A stretch of DNA of 64,000 nucleotides from Nemertoderma westbladi (taxonomy: Eukaryota > Xenacoelomorpha > Nemertodermatida > Nemertodermatidae), in NCBI GenBank assembly GCA_032718475.1, contig JAUCBJ010007110.1, forward strand, positions 42,618 through 106,617, read 5' to 3'. Each line of letters begins with the position of its first letter. Positions within the stretch are counted from its first letter, which is position 1. The notes beneath the pieces are model-generated. The model was not told the DNA's origin, searched no databases, and saw nothing but the letters and a program-made list of their open reading frames with translations. Shown one piece after another: positions 11,540 through 21,549 of this stretch. Both the position numbers and the translations under genes were made by a program.

Positions 11540-12825
11540 GCAGCAACTTATTCCATTAGGAAACAGAGTGGAAGGGTTTACTTTGGAAGATAACCCATGG
11601 TGGTGAACAGGCATTCCTTTAGGAAACAGACTGGAAGGTTTTACTGTGGAAAATCTACCATGGTGGTGAACAGGCATTACTTTAGGAAACAGAGGGGAAG
11701 GGTTTACTGTGGAAGATATCCCATGGTGGTGAACAGGCATTCCTTTAGGAAACAGAGTGGAAGGGTTTACTGTGGAAGATCATCCATGGTGGTGAACAGG
11801 CATTACTTAAGGAAACAGAGTGGAAGGGTTTAATGTGGAAGATCAACCATGGTGGTGAACAGGCATTACTTTAGGAAACAGAGGGGAAGGGTTTACTTTG
11901 GAAGATAACCCATGGTGGTGAACAGGCATTCTTTTAGGAAACAAAGTGGAAGGGTTTATTGTGGAAGTTCTCCCATGGTGGTGAACAGGCATTTAAGGAA
12001 ACAGAGTGGAAGGGTTTAATGTGGAAGATCAACCATGGTGGTGAACAGGCATTACTTTAGGAAACAGAGGGGAAGGGTTTACTTTGGAAGATAACCCATG
12101 GTGGTGAACAGGCATTCTTTTAGGAAACAAAGTGGAAGGGTTTACTGTGGAAGATCATCCATGGTGGTGAACAGGCATTCCTTTAGGAAACAGATGGAAG
12201 AGGTTACTTCGGAAGATCACCCATGGTGGTGAACAGGCACTACTTTAGGAAACAAGAGTGGAAGGGTTTACTGTGGAAGATAACCCATGGTGGTGAACAG
12301 GCATTCATTTAGGAAACAGAGTGGAAGAGGTTACTTCAGAAGATCACCCATGGTGGTGAACAGGTATTACTTTAGGAAACAGAGTGGAAGGATTTACTGT
12401 GGAAGATCACCCATGGTGGTGAACAGGCATTACTTTAGGAAACAGAGTGGAAGGGTTTACTGTGGAAAATCATCCATGGTAGTGAACAGGCATTCCTTTG
12501 GGAAACAGAGTGGAATGGTTTACTGTGGAAGATAACCCATGGTGGTGAACATGCATTCCTTTAGGAAACAGAGTGGAAGGGTTTACTGTGAAAGATCATC
12601 CATGTTGGTGACCAGGCATTCCTTTAGGAAACAGAGTGGAAGGGTTTACTGTGGAAGATAACCCATGGTGGTGAACAGGCATTCCTTTAGGAAACAGAGT
12701 GGAAGGGTTTACTGTTGAAGATAACCCAAACAGGCATTCCTTTAGGAAACAGAGTGGAAGAGGTTACTGCGGAAGATCACCCATGGTGGTGAACAGGCAT
12801 TTCTTTAGGAAACAGTGCCCAAGAG
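11540..12825. repeat. 63-bp tandem array, about 20 copies
   Basis: CCATGGTGGTGAACAGGCAT recurs at 11595, 11658, 11721 and 11784 (63-bp steps) and onward to 12800. Some units carry small deletions or insertions. The unit has 21 codons and no stop in some frames, which produces spurious open frames on both strands; I do not call them genes. An NcoI site (CCATGG) lies in almost every unit. Confidence 0.95.
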
Positions 12826-13055
12826 GCGATAAGGGCCAGGGGCGATAAGGACCAGGGGACAATAAAGACCCGGGGGCGATATGTTCCCCAGCGGCGATAA
12901 AGACCAGAGGGCGATAAGGTCCATTGGCGATAAAGGTGAAAGGGGCGAAAAAGGTGCAAGTGGTGATAAAGACCCGGGGGTGATATGTTCCCAAGGGGTG
13001 ATAAGGGACCATTCGAGGGGCGATAAGTACCCAGGGGGCGATAAGGCCCTACAAT
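12826..13055 (+). repeat. GGCGATAA minisatellite, right inverted block
   Basis: About 13-14 degenerate units of roughly 18-20 bases, each with GGCGATAA or a variant (GGTGATAA, GGCGATATG), often preceded by GACC or CCAGGG. Its orientation is opposite to the block at 11240-11375. The array starts directly at the end of the last 63-bp unit, which suggests a composite structure. Confidence 0.85.
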
Positions 13056-14228
13056 CATTTGTAGGAGTAATCCCATCACATGCGTACTTTTTAACGGGGT
13101 AAAAAATTGTATAAATTTAGGACCTCGAAGTGGACGCCGAGACCACAACCTCTAGGTTATTGGTTCTTGAGATATAGAGTAATAATTTCAAAGCCATCTG
13201 CCATTTTATTAGCCCTAAATTCTGTACCAATAAATACTGTATCCATTTAAAAATAATACATTTCATGGGATTTAGTCCTACAATTTCGCCAATAATAAGT
13301 TATTAGTTTATTCAAAACCGACAATAACTCGGAATGAATTAAATACGGATACACAAACCTGTTCTCAACGTGATTGGCATTTTGTGGTTCTATTTCCCAA
13401 TGGTTGGTTAGTCGTTTATATTTTATCTACTTTGGTTCGTGCATACCTACTGGTAAAGTTTTATAATTAATTTGCTACAATAAATATGATATAATTAATT
13501 ATTAATAACGCTTATAGATTATTCAAGCCTTTACAACTCACACCGGAGTCTAATTCACTGCGACTAAAACTAGGCATCACAAAAACAACCTGCTAGCAAT
13601 CTCAAAATTCTATATAATCAACATTTTACCACATTACCTGTAATTAAAAACCATTACTAGACAATCATATCCTTTTTAATATTTTTAAATCGGCATACTA
13701 CAATGGGAACAAATATATCTAAAATTCGATCCACCTAAATTAGAGCAAAAAAAAGTAAAATAAATTAAATAAACGGGCTATAAACCGAGTGGTTGAATGA
13801 AGATACAGTACTGTACAAAAACCTTTCACACAAACTTAACAAATCGACTAGAGAAAGTAGCCAATAGGTAAAAAAACGAGTATAAAAAAACTTACATCTA
13901 AATACCTATATTATGTAGGCCATACCACATACTGTACTTTTCTAAAATTAGTATTCCATGTCCTAATCAGAAATTGACAAGTATCCCCCTAAAAATGCCA
14001 TAAATCTTTTATATGGCTTATAGCCATTGAATTTCAAATACGCAGAGAGGGTAACAATAAATTATGAAACTAATGTGTCAACAACGTAATTTACCTTAAT
14101 AACTTGCTTACCTCACTTACCACGAATATCACAGCACTGAACAAACACGTTTAAATCAGTAATCCATAATCAATTGATACCCCCTACTATTAAATAAAAA
14201 CTTAAAAACTACATAAATATTATTCACA
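13056..14228. other. No recognised feature
   Basis: AT-rich DNA with no long open frame, tandem array or recognisable transposon end. It separates the composite array from the palindromic element. Confidence 0.6.
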
Positions 14229-14230
14229 TA

Positions 14231-15003
14231 CACCATGACCCGTAATATAGTGTCATTTTCTGATTTTATTTATAAGCGTTTTAAAAAAGTGCCTTTTGCG
14301 AAATCGCACCCTCTGTATCATTGCCATTCTTCACTTTAGTCGTAATTTTTTCACATCAATAGAAAGCTTGCGTTGAAAGAATTCCAAATAATGTAGCAAT
14401 ATCTGAATTTCATTGAGAAACAGCTGAGAAATAGGCATTCAAAGATTGCAAGAATTATTGTTCACTGCAGGCCATTTATTCTATTTAATAAATACACAAT
14501 ATTCTGGAACGTGTTATTTATTTTATGAGTTGGTAGGCAACAGCGGTATGCCTATATAATATCTACATTGCCTAGCTAATCATACATAAACAACTTGTTC
14601 CAGAATATTGTGTATTTATTAAATAGAATAAATGGCCTGCAGTGAACAATAATTCTTGCAATCTTTGAATGCCTATTTCTCAGCTGTTTCTCAACAAAAT
14701 TCCGAAATTGTTACATATTTGGAATCCTTGCAACGCAAGCTTTCTATTGATGTGAAAAAATTACGACTAAAGTAAAGAATGGCAATGATACTTAGGGTGC
14801 GAGTTCGCAAAAGACATTTTTTTAAAACGCTTATAAATAAAATTTAAAGGCGAAATCGAAAATTCCGGCTTCATGGTAACAACCACGGTGAGTTGAACTA
14901 GTTGTGTTTTAAATTTCAAGCAATATGATAAAGATTTGTAGAAAAATTAGGGGGGCTGGCGTCGGTGTCATCAGAAAATGACACTATATTACGGGTCATG
15001 GTG
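14231..15003. mobile_element. Palindromic MITE-like element flanked by TA
   Basis: The left end CACCATGACCCGTAATATAG and the right end are exact reverse complements for about 33 bases. Homology then extends through nearly the whole left arm (14231-14510), pairing with 14597-15003 around an 86-nt loop. The right arm has about 125 extra bases (14846-14970) that the left lacks. TA dinucleotides flank both ends (14229-14230 and 15004-15005), as expected for Tc1/mariner-type target duplication. There is no coding capacity, so it is a non-autonomous foldback or MITE. Confidence 0.85.
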
Positions 15004-15249
15004 TACATTTTAACTATTGTACTACCCAGTGGGTCAGGCCTATCAGCACCCAGAAGCCAATTCTACAATTAGTTGACCTGAGTCGGCGCTGTTAGTCGCC
15101 CGGCCAACTATAAAAGTAATCAAAGGCTCACAGTACTTAGGGCACATTGAAGGCATATTATATATGCATCTATGGAATCTATGCAATAGTAAATGTACAA
15201 TCCCTCTGTCTATACTGAAATATCGTATATTGTTAATTTTCGCATATTG

Positions 15250-15756
15250 TGTGACGACTGAGGCCAAGTCGTGGGTTTTTTTGGTAACTGTAATATGACG
15301 CAGCGTCATCGCGTATTGTTACCAAGCTATCTGCAGGCCTGAAACAGGGACACCGCAGATAGCTTCAACTTTGATAATAGAAAACATAAAGTATAAAAGA
15401 AGCTTTCATGTTTATTCACAGTATATCTATAACAATACAAATTGATTCTTGGCAGCGTATAAAACAGTGAGCAATAACTAATCTTCACAACTAATAATTA
15501 TGTGGCCTAAAGCTAAAATGGACCCTCCACCTAATATATATACATTGTCAACCTAATCTACGTGAGTGATAATAGAGGTGAATTCAGTGCATTGCAAGGC
15601 CAATCAGCTATTGGCTAGTTTATTATCTGGGATTCCCTCGACTGATTGGGCTTAAGCAATGCTTTGAATGTTTCCTCTTGGTGAAAGCAATGTAGGCCTA
15701 TAATAAGTGATTGCAGATTGGAATCGGGGTTTGATGGGCATGCTACAGCCGTGACA
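15250..15756 (-). repeat. BEL 3' LTR
   Basis: 507 bp, identical to 27716-28222 except for two substitutions seen by eye (in CTGCAGGCC/CTACAGGCC and ATGTAGGCC/ATGCAGGCC). Read on the minus strand it starts TGTCACGGC and ends CGTCACA. It contains a TATATATAT box (plus-strand about 15534-15543) and an AATAAA signal (plus-strand TTTATT about 15412-15417) in the expected order for an LTR promoter and polyadenylation site. Confidence 0.96.
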
Positions 15757-15767
15757 GTCCCCTCTGC
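15757..15767 (-). promoter_or_regulatory. Polypurine tract of BEL element
   Basis: On the minus strand the 11 bases directly upstream of the 3' LTR read GCAGAGGGGAC, a purine run in the position where plus-strand DNA synthesis is primed. Confidence 0.7.
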
Positions 15768-16824
15768 AATTTCGCTCGCGAATTGCATTACTTTAACATG
15801 ATATAAAAAGAAAACCTAAAATACTAATTATTCTTCTTCGATAAAAAAATATGTATTACTAAATTTTATATGAATTTGATTTCCAAAAATTAATATAAAC
15901 ATAGACTTCACTGAGTGCTTTGTAGTATGTACCGACACCGTAAAGCAAATGTGTCTTAACGTTCTAAAAAACTTTCACTTTCGTTTTCCTAAATTATATA
16001 ATTACAAAACATGTCATAATAATTAGAGCCTTTCTTTTTAGATCGAAAATAACCTCTTGTGTGTCGCCCAGAACATTAAAATGGCTCATAAACGTACAAC
16101 AATTGGATATTTATAGAGTTTGAAGGCTGTTGTGTCATAATGATGACATGCAACATGTTGTGACATAATTGAAATGTCAAGGAGGAAAGCAAGATTGCGT
16201 TTCTGATTGGAACACTAATAAAGTGTATCTCTATTTTAATCAGGACTCTGCTGGAAATGGAAAACACGAAACAATATTGGATTTCGGCGTATGATATGGT
16301 CAGCTAACCCGCCGGAGCCTTGTAAGGGGATCACGGGCTGCCTACTGTTTAAATGAGGTATTAATTTAACTACTGTAAATGGTCAGCTAACCCGCCGGGA
16401 GCCTTGTAAGGGGGTCACGGGTAGCCAACTTATGAAAACCACAGAGACTACCGGACGTCGTCAAGTGCCTCTGGGTCAAAAGGGATGATGTGGGACTATT
16501 AATTAAATTAGCCAAAAATCCAATAAGGTACGAGTCTTCATACAGCACAAAATATGGAAATATAATGTAGAAAATGTTCCCAAAACAAACACATTTTGAT
16601 GGGGGATTTATAAATACCGGCCTTCAAATCTAAAAATAATGATATAATGAATTTTAAATCGGGAATATTTGAATTATATGAATTTCTGGGAGACAGAACA
16701 AGAATGGTTTTCTTGTTTAAAGGTCTAACATCATGAAATATATGCTTGTTTTATATTTATGGGTCTTTACAAATTTTACTATACAAAACTCTCATAAACA
16801 ATCCAAAAATTTTCTAGATTATTT
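15768..16824 (-). other. BEL 3' untranslated region
   Basis: AT-rich stretch between the end of pol and the 3' LTR with no supported gene. It contains a two-copy direct repeat of about 50 bases beginning ATGGTCAGCTAACCCGCCGG at 16295 and near 16379. Each copy continues AGCCTTGTAAGGGG(A/G)TCACGGG, and the GC content is unlike the surroundings. Confidence 0.7.
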
Positions 16825-17232
16825 TTATCGGGTTAGAATGTCGACAGAACGAACATTGTCGTATTCATCAGGGTACACACGTGTAATCCGTCCCCAAGGC
16901 CACTGTGATCGAGGGATAATTTCTTGTGAGATAAGAACAACGTCATTGACTTTCACATCACGTTGTTGTCGTGTCCAGTCCTTTCTGTCTTGAAGAAGAC
17001 ACATATAACCAGTTATCCATTCGTTCCAAAAGCGAGTCGCTAGTATCTGACCTTGCTTCCATGTCTTTGTTGAGTAGATGTCGTTATCATCTTGTGAATC
17101 CACTGGGACATGATAAGCTGCTCTCTGTAACAATAAATGATTAGGGGTTAATGGTTCACTTGACTTTGGATCGTTATGGATAGTGGTTATTGGCCTGCTA
17201 TTCAAAATACCCTCCACTTCGACCATGTACAT
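16825..17232 (-). pseudogene. BEL pol C-terminal domain
   Basis: Encodes the end of the integrase core and the DUF5641-like domain (LNSRPIT, LTPNHLLLQ, WPWGRITRVYPD, VRSVDI). It is in a different frame from the integrase segment upstream. On the minus strand between the two, around 17240-17312, the Glu-bearing ERIV block is present. The dozen or so residues that normally precede it in the family are missing, so a short deletion plus a frameshift separates the segments. Confidence 0.85.
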
Positions 17233-17312
17233 ATGTAAAACATCCTCTGAGACTAACTGGTTTTCTAATACGGCTGGCTATTAAAACACGTCTGGTTAAT
17301 TGAACTATTCGT

Positions 17313-18425
17313 TCATTTGGTTCCTTTATTTCTAACGTATGTCCCGGATGGACCCTGCTCAAGATCAGAAAAAAATGTTATATCAGCTTCTGCCCCTGTA
17401 AAATTAGTGCCGTTATCAGATATTATTTCAACTGGAACGCCCCTACGTGATATAAATCGCCGATAGGCATTAATAAAGGCATCTGATGACTTGTCAACAG
17501 CTAGTTCCAGGTGAATGGCGCGAGCGTTCTGGCACACAAAAATAATCATGTAACGCTTTACAGTAATGCGCCCTCTTGTGGCCCTACATAGCCCTATCAT
17601 GTCCAGTGAAATGAAAGTAAAAGGTGGGACATATGGCTGTAAACGGGATGATGGTAAGTTAGCCATTATTTGGGTCATGGGGCGACCTTTTATTTTGTGG
17701 CATTGAAAGCAAGTAGATGTGACAGACCGGGCTACAGCCTGGCTTTTGATTACCCAAAACCGTTCACGCAACTTGCTAACAATATATGAGTAACCAACGT
17801 GTCCCAAGCTGGTATGAATATATAATATAATAGCTCGAGTTATTGGATTATCATTAGGCAGAATAATTGGAAAAGCCGTATCATAGGGTACTAATGATTG
17901 AGCAATACGACTTGATACACGCATAATGTTGTTCACATCAAGAAAAGGACAGAATTTTCTCAAGGAACTATTAAACAAAATATTCTTACCTAAAGACAGG
18001 CGTGTATATTCGTTGGGAAATGATATTTTTTGAGCATAACGAAATATACATTTTTGTGCATTTTCCATATCACGGGCGGTGATATTTGGTGACGCTAACA
18101 TTGCCTGTCTAGATGTTGGATTATATAAGTAGTGACAATAGCGAATGATGTAGGCGATTTTTACCTGCAACTTAATCCAAGATGATGTTGTAGAAATCAG
18201 ATAATTTAATCGCTCGTCTATTGTTAAATTTCGTGTTTTCTGAAATAAGGCATGGCGACGCTTGTTTTTAAGAACAAGATGAGCTTTACGAGTTCCAGCA
18301 ATCAAACAATCGGCACCATAAGAATCACTATGTGCCCCTTTGAGTTCACTCTTATTGGTTGTTACGTCTAAGTGTTCAGCTGATTCAAATTTAGACTCAG
18401 AACATTCAAGAATATCGGTTAACAT
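17313..18425 (-). pseudogene. BEL pol, integrase segment
   Basis: 370 codons from a local ATG. Contains the HHCC zinc domain (HTSLGHVGYSYIV, CFQCHK) and the core with Asp in FISLDMIG and Asp in IISDNGTNF. The frame ends before the catalytic Glu. It overlaps the preceding frame by 20 bases (18406-18425) in a shifted register. One-base indel damage is the simplest reading, although a programmed shift cannot be excluded from sequence alone. Integrase inserts the cDNA into the genome; this one lacks part of the core. Confidence 0.85.
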
Positions 18426-21400
18426 ATTGGCTACAATATACCTGTGGTTCTGGCTCCTCCAATTCTACCTGAAGAGCAAGTTCTGTAGCTTCAACATGTG
18501 ACACTTTAATGTCCAGATCGTTTTCACTAAATACATACAAACCTGGTTGAAAAGGCAATTGCCAATTCGACTCTGCTTCAGATAGAAATTTTGGGCCGTA
18601 CCACCAACATCTTGAATTAAGTAGTACTTTGGCATCTACTCCACGACTTACTAAATCGGCAGGGTTTTCCTTACCTGCAACATGTCGCCATTGATTCGTT
18701 TGAGTGTAACTATGAATGAGAGCAAGTCGATTGGCTACAAATCGTTTAAAGGATTTAGTAACATTGTTGATTTGACATAACACAACAGTGGAATCTGTCC
18801 AAAAATGAACTTCTACCTGAAAATCTAATTCTCCTTGAACGATTTTCGCACTGGTTGCAGCTAACACTGCGGCAACTAATTCTTTATGTGGGGTTGAACT
18901 GCTATCATGGATACCGAAAACCTTACCTTTACTAAAAACTAAAGATATGTCAATAGTTTCTGAAGTGCAGCGACGTAGATATAAGACACCACCAAATGCT
19001 TTCTCTGATGCGTCGGCAAAGCAATGTAATTGATATGTTGAGATGTTTGTCGGACCGGTGTGATAAGCCCGAGGAATACTCAGAGCCTTCAACTCACTTA
19101 CCTGTTCGATCCACTTTAACCATAATCGTTGGAGTTCGTTTGAAATTATGTCCTTCCAACCGTATTCAGCTTTCCAAATGGACTGCAAAACTAATTTTCC
19201 TTTAACAAGAAAAGGAGATAAAAATCCGAGAGGATCAAATATCGACATATACTGACTAAGACAACCGCATTTCGTAAGTGGACGCACACGGTGAGTGGAC
19301 TTAAAAGTTAATAAGTCTGTTTCTGGTTCCCAGATAACACCTAAAGCTCGGGTTACCGGTAGTTTGTCGAGATCAAGATCGATGGGTTGAGCTATAATTC
19401 CCAAGGGCTCGATAGCTCTGAGAAATTCACGAGAATTTGAATGGAATTTCTTAAGATTAAACCCACCCTTTGCTAAGCACTGGATTAATGAATATGAAAG
19501 CTTTATTGCCTCGGCTACAGTTTCAACTGATGGGAGACCATCATCTACATAGAATGAACGTTCAATAACCTCTGTAACTTCAGTACCAAACTGATCTGCG
19601 TTATCCCATCCACATTGTTTAACTGTGTTACAAGCAATGGATTGAGAACAACGGGCTCCAAAAATATGTCGCAACATTTTGTAAACAATAATGTGCTTAT
19701 GACCGGGAGGCTTCCATAAAATGCGCAAGCTATCGCTGTCTTCATCAGTTACTCTTATCTGGTGGTACATTCCCTCAATATCACAAATGAAGGCTACTGA
19801 TTTCTGACGGAAACGGAGAAGTACTCCTATAAGAGAGGAAACTTGATTTGGGCCATCTAGGAGCTGAGTGTTTAATGACATACCTTTATATGATGCAGCA
19901 GCATCGTTGACAATCCTTATCTTGCCGGGTTTGTTTATATTCTCCACATAGTGGTGCGGCAAATAATAAGTTTGCTGTGAAGAAATGTTAGCTTCTTTGG
20001 AAGACATCTTAATAGCGTATCCCTTTTCTTCATATTCCTTTAATTGATTATCATACATGACATATTTATCATGATTAGATTCTAGACGTTTCAATAATTG
20101 ATTTAATCGGCGTTTCGCTAATGGGTAATTATTTATAAGAGAAGGGGGGTTTGATTTCCACAGCATACTCACCATATAGCGGCCATTTACTAACCTTGAA
20201 CTTTCCTTTAGAATATCTAAAGCGTAAGAATCATTACGAGATAATGTCAAGTCTTCATCACTACTAAATTCAGTTTTAACTAATCCTTCTATACCAAGTG
20301 ATTGTTTAACTAATGACGCTAAATTAGAATCGATGGATTCGTCAGACATTTTATTTATTTGAAATTGCTGTCGATCCTTATAAGGGATACTTGGAATGGG
20401 ACCAATAATACACCAACCAAAATGTGTATGGACTATGGATGGTGTATCATCACCACCGAAAACGAAACGGTCTTCAAAAATTGCAAATGGATAATCACGT
20501 CCAAGTAAAATTGTTACTTGCGGAATATCAATAATCTCCTGTTGACTTAATTCTGGCAACAATTTACTTGTGTGAGGCCATTGTCCAAAATTAATTTGGT
20601 TCACGTTGTAATTATAATCATATTTGTAATTATCAACCACATACATTTGTTCCGCTTCCAACGTGTAACCTTCATTTGCTCCTAACTTGTTTGGTAGAGG
20701 GCGTATGGAACAATCAACCTTACCTGCTTTTCCGACAGTGGAATTAAACACAGCTTTAACATTAAGGTTAACATTGTAACTTACCTGAACTCCAAGATAG
20801 TCAATAACAAACTTATCTATAAGTGATGTTGTACTTCCTCCATCCAATAATGTGTAGGTAGAAATGGATAGGGAGTTTATCGTTACCATGACAGGAACAA
20901 CTGGCAACCATACAGAAGGTAATGCTGTTGTGTGTGAGACTGACCTAGTATTCTGTGATATGGAAGAGGAAGAAATATTAATATTTGAATTTGATGACAA
21001 ATTCGTTTCAGTCTGATTCAAAACATCATCGTCTGAAACTGCAATAATGTTTGTAGTATTAATAGATGAGTGCATTGAAGGAGGCTTATGCAAAAGTACA
21101 TTATGATCACCTGTGCAACCATATATTGGACAAACCATAGTAGATTGGCAATTTTGTGCTTCATGCTTAGGATTTAAACATCGGCGACAAATATGTGCCT
21201 TCTCTATATATGCGCCACGTGAATCACAATTTAGTGCCAGAAATGTTTCACATCTGTATATAGGATGGTTGCCTTTGCAAAACAAACACGTTAGAATTCT
21301 CTTAGATTTACTGTTTTGTGAAACACTTGAATTTGATGCAGACTTGACCAATGCAACATCATTATTATTAGATGTCGATGTTCGCAAAAGGCTACTCACT

Positions 21401-21549
21401 GCTGGTGCTGCATCAATTTTCATACTTGTTACTTTAAAAGGTTTGTTTACCATACCTTGCGTTGGTACAGCGTTACGTCTGGTCGTTTCACACTCAGATG
21501 AAAGAAAGTAAACGGGATCGTTTGCAAATTCTGCCTCATCCTTTATGAA
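18406..21549 (-). CDS. BEL Gag nucleocapsid, protease, RT and RNase H
   Basis: A long open frame of about 1050 codons. Order: zinc knuckles (CLFCKGNHPIYRC, CRRCLNPKHEAQNC), aspartic protease, RT with CDIEGMYHQI and the YVDD box, RNase H (CFADASEKAFGG, FWTDSTVVL). The protease motif reads LLDGGSTTSLID, so the residue after the catalytic Asp is Gly rather than the usual Ser/Thr. The frame's natural upstream part is cut off by the DNA transposon at 21550. The ATG at 21585 lies inside that transposon and is not the native start. Skipping the transposon plus one copy of the TTCA duplication restores an in-phase register with the gag segment at 25044. Confidence 0.9.
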   Translation of the reverse strand, partial: FIKDEAEFANDPVYFLSSECETTRRNAVPTQGMVNKPFKVTSMKIDAAPAVSSLLRTSTSNNNDVALVKSASNSSVSQNSKSKRILTCLFCKGNHPIYRCETFLALNCDSRGAYIEKAHICRRCLNPKHEAQNCQSTMVCPIYGCTGDHNVLLHKPPSMHSSINTTNIIAVSDDDVLNQTETNLSSNSNINISSSSISQNTRSVSHTTALPSVWLPVVPVMVTINSLSISTYTLLDGGSTTSLIDKFVIDYLGVQVSYNVNLNVKAVFNSTVGKAGKVDCSIRPLPNKLGANEGYTLEAEQMYVVDNYKYDYNYNVNQINFGQWPHTSKLLPELSQQEIIDIPQVTILLGRDYPFAIFEDRFVFGGDDTPSIVHTHFGWCIIGPIPSIPYKDRQQFQINKMSDESIDSNLASLVKQSLGIEGLVKTEFSSDEDLTLSRNDSYALDILKESSRLVNGRYMVSMLWKSNPPSLINNYPLAKRRLNQLLKRLESNHDKYVMYDNQLKEYEEKGYAIKMSSKEANISSQQTYYLPHHYVENINKPGKIRIVNDAAASYKGMSLNTQLLDGPNQVSSLIGVLLRFRQKSVAFICDIEGMYHQIRVTDEDSDSLRILWKPPGHKHIIVYKMLRHIFGARCSQSIACNTVKQCGWDNADQFGTEVTEVIERSFYVDDGLPSVETVAEAIKLSYSLIQCLAKGGFNLKKFHSNSREFLRAIEPLGIIAQPIDLDLDKLPVTRALGVIWEPETDLLTFKSTHRVRPLTKCGCLSQYMSIFDPLGFLSPFLVKGKLVLQSIWKAEYGWKDIISNELQRLWLKWIEQVSELKALSIPRAYHTGPTNISTYQLHCFADASEKAFGGVLYLRRCTSETIDISLVFSKGKVFGIHDSSSTPHKELVAAVLAATSAKIVQGELDFQVEVHFWTDSTVVLCQINNVTKSFKRFVANRLALIHSYTQTNQWRHVAGKENPADLVSRGVDAKVLLNSRCWWYGPKFLSEAESNWQLPFQPGLYVFSENDLDIKVSHVEATELALQVELEEPEPQVYCSQYVNRYS

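Noticed and set aside
11540-12825. Open frames on both strands with a 21-residue repeat
   Set aside because: The 63-bp unit is a multiple of three without stops. Units with indels break the frame at random places.
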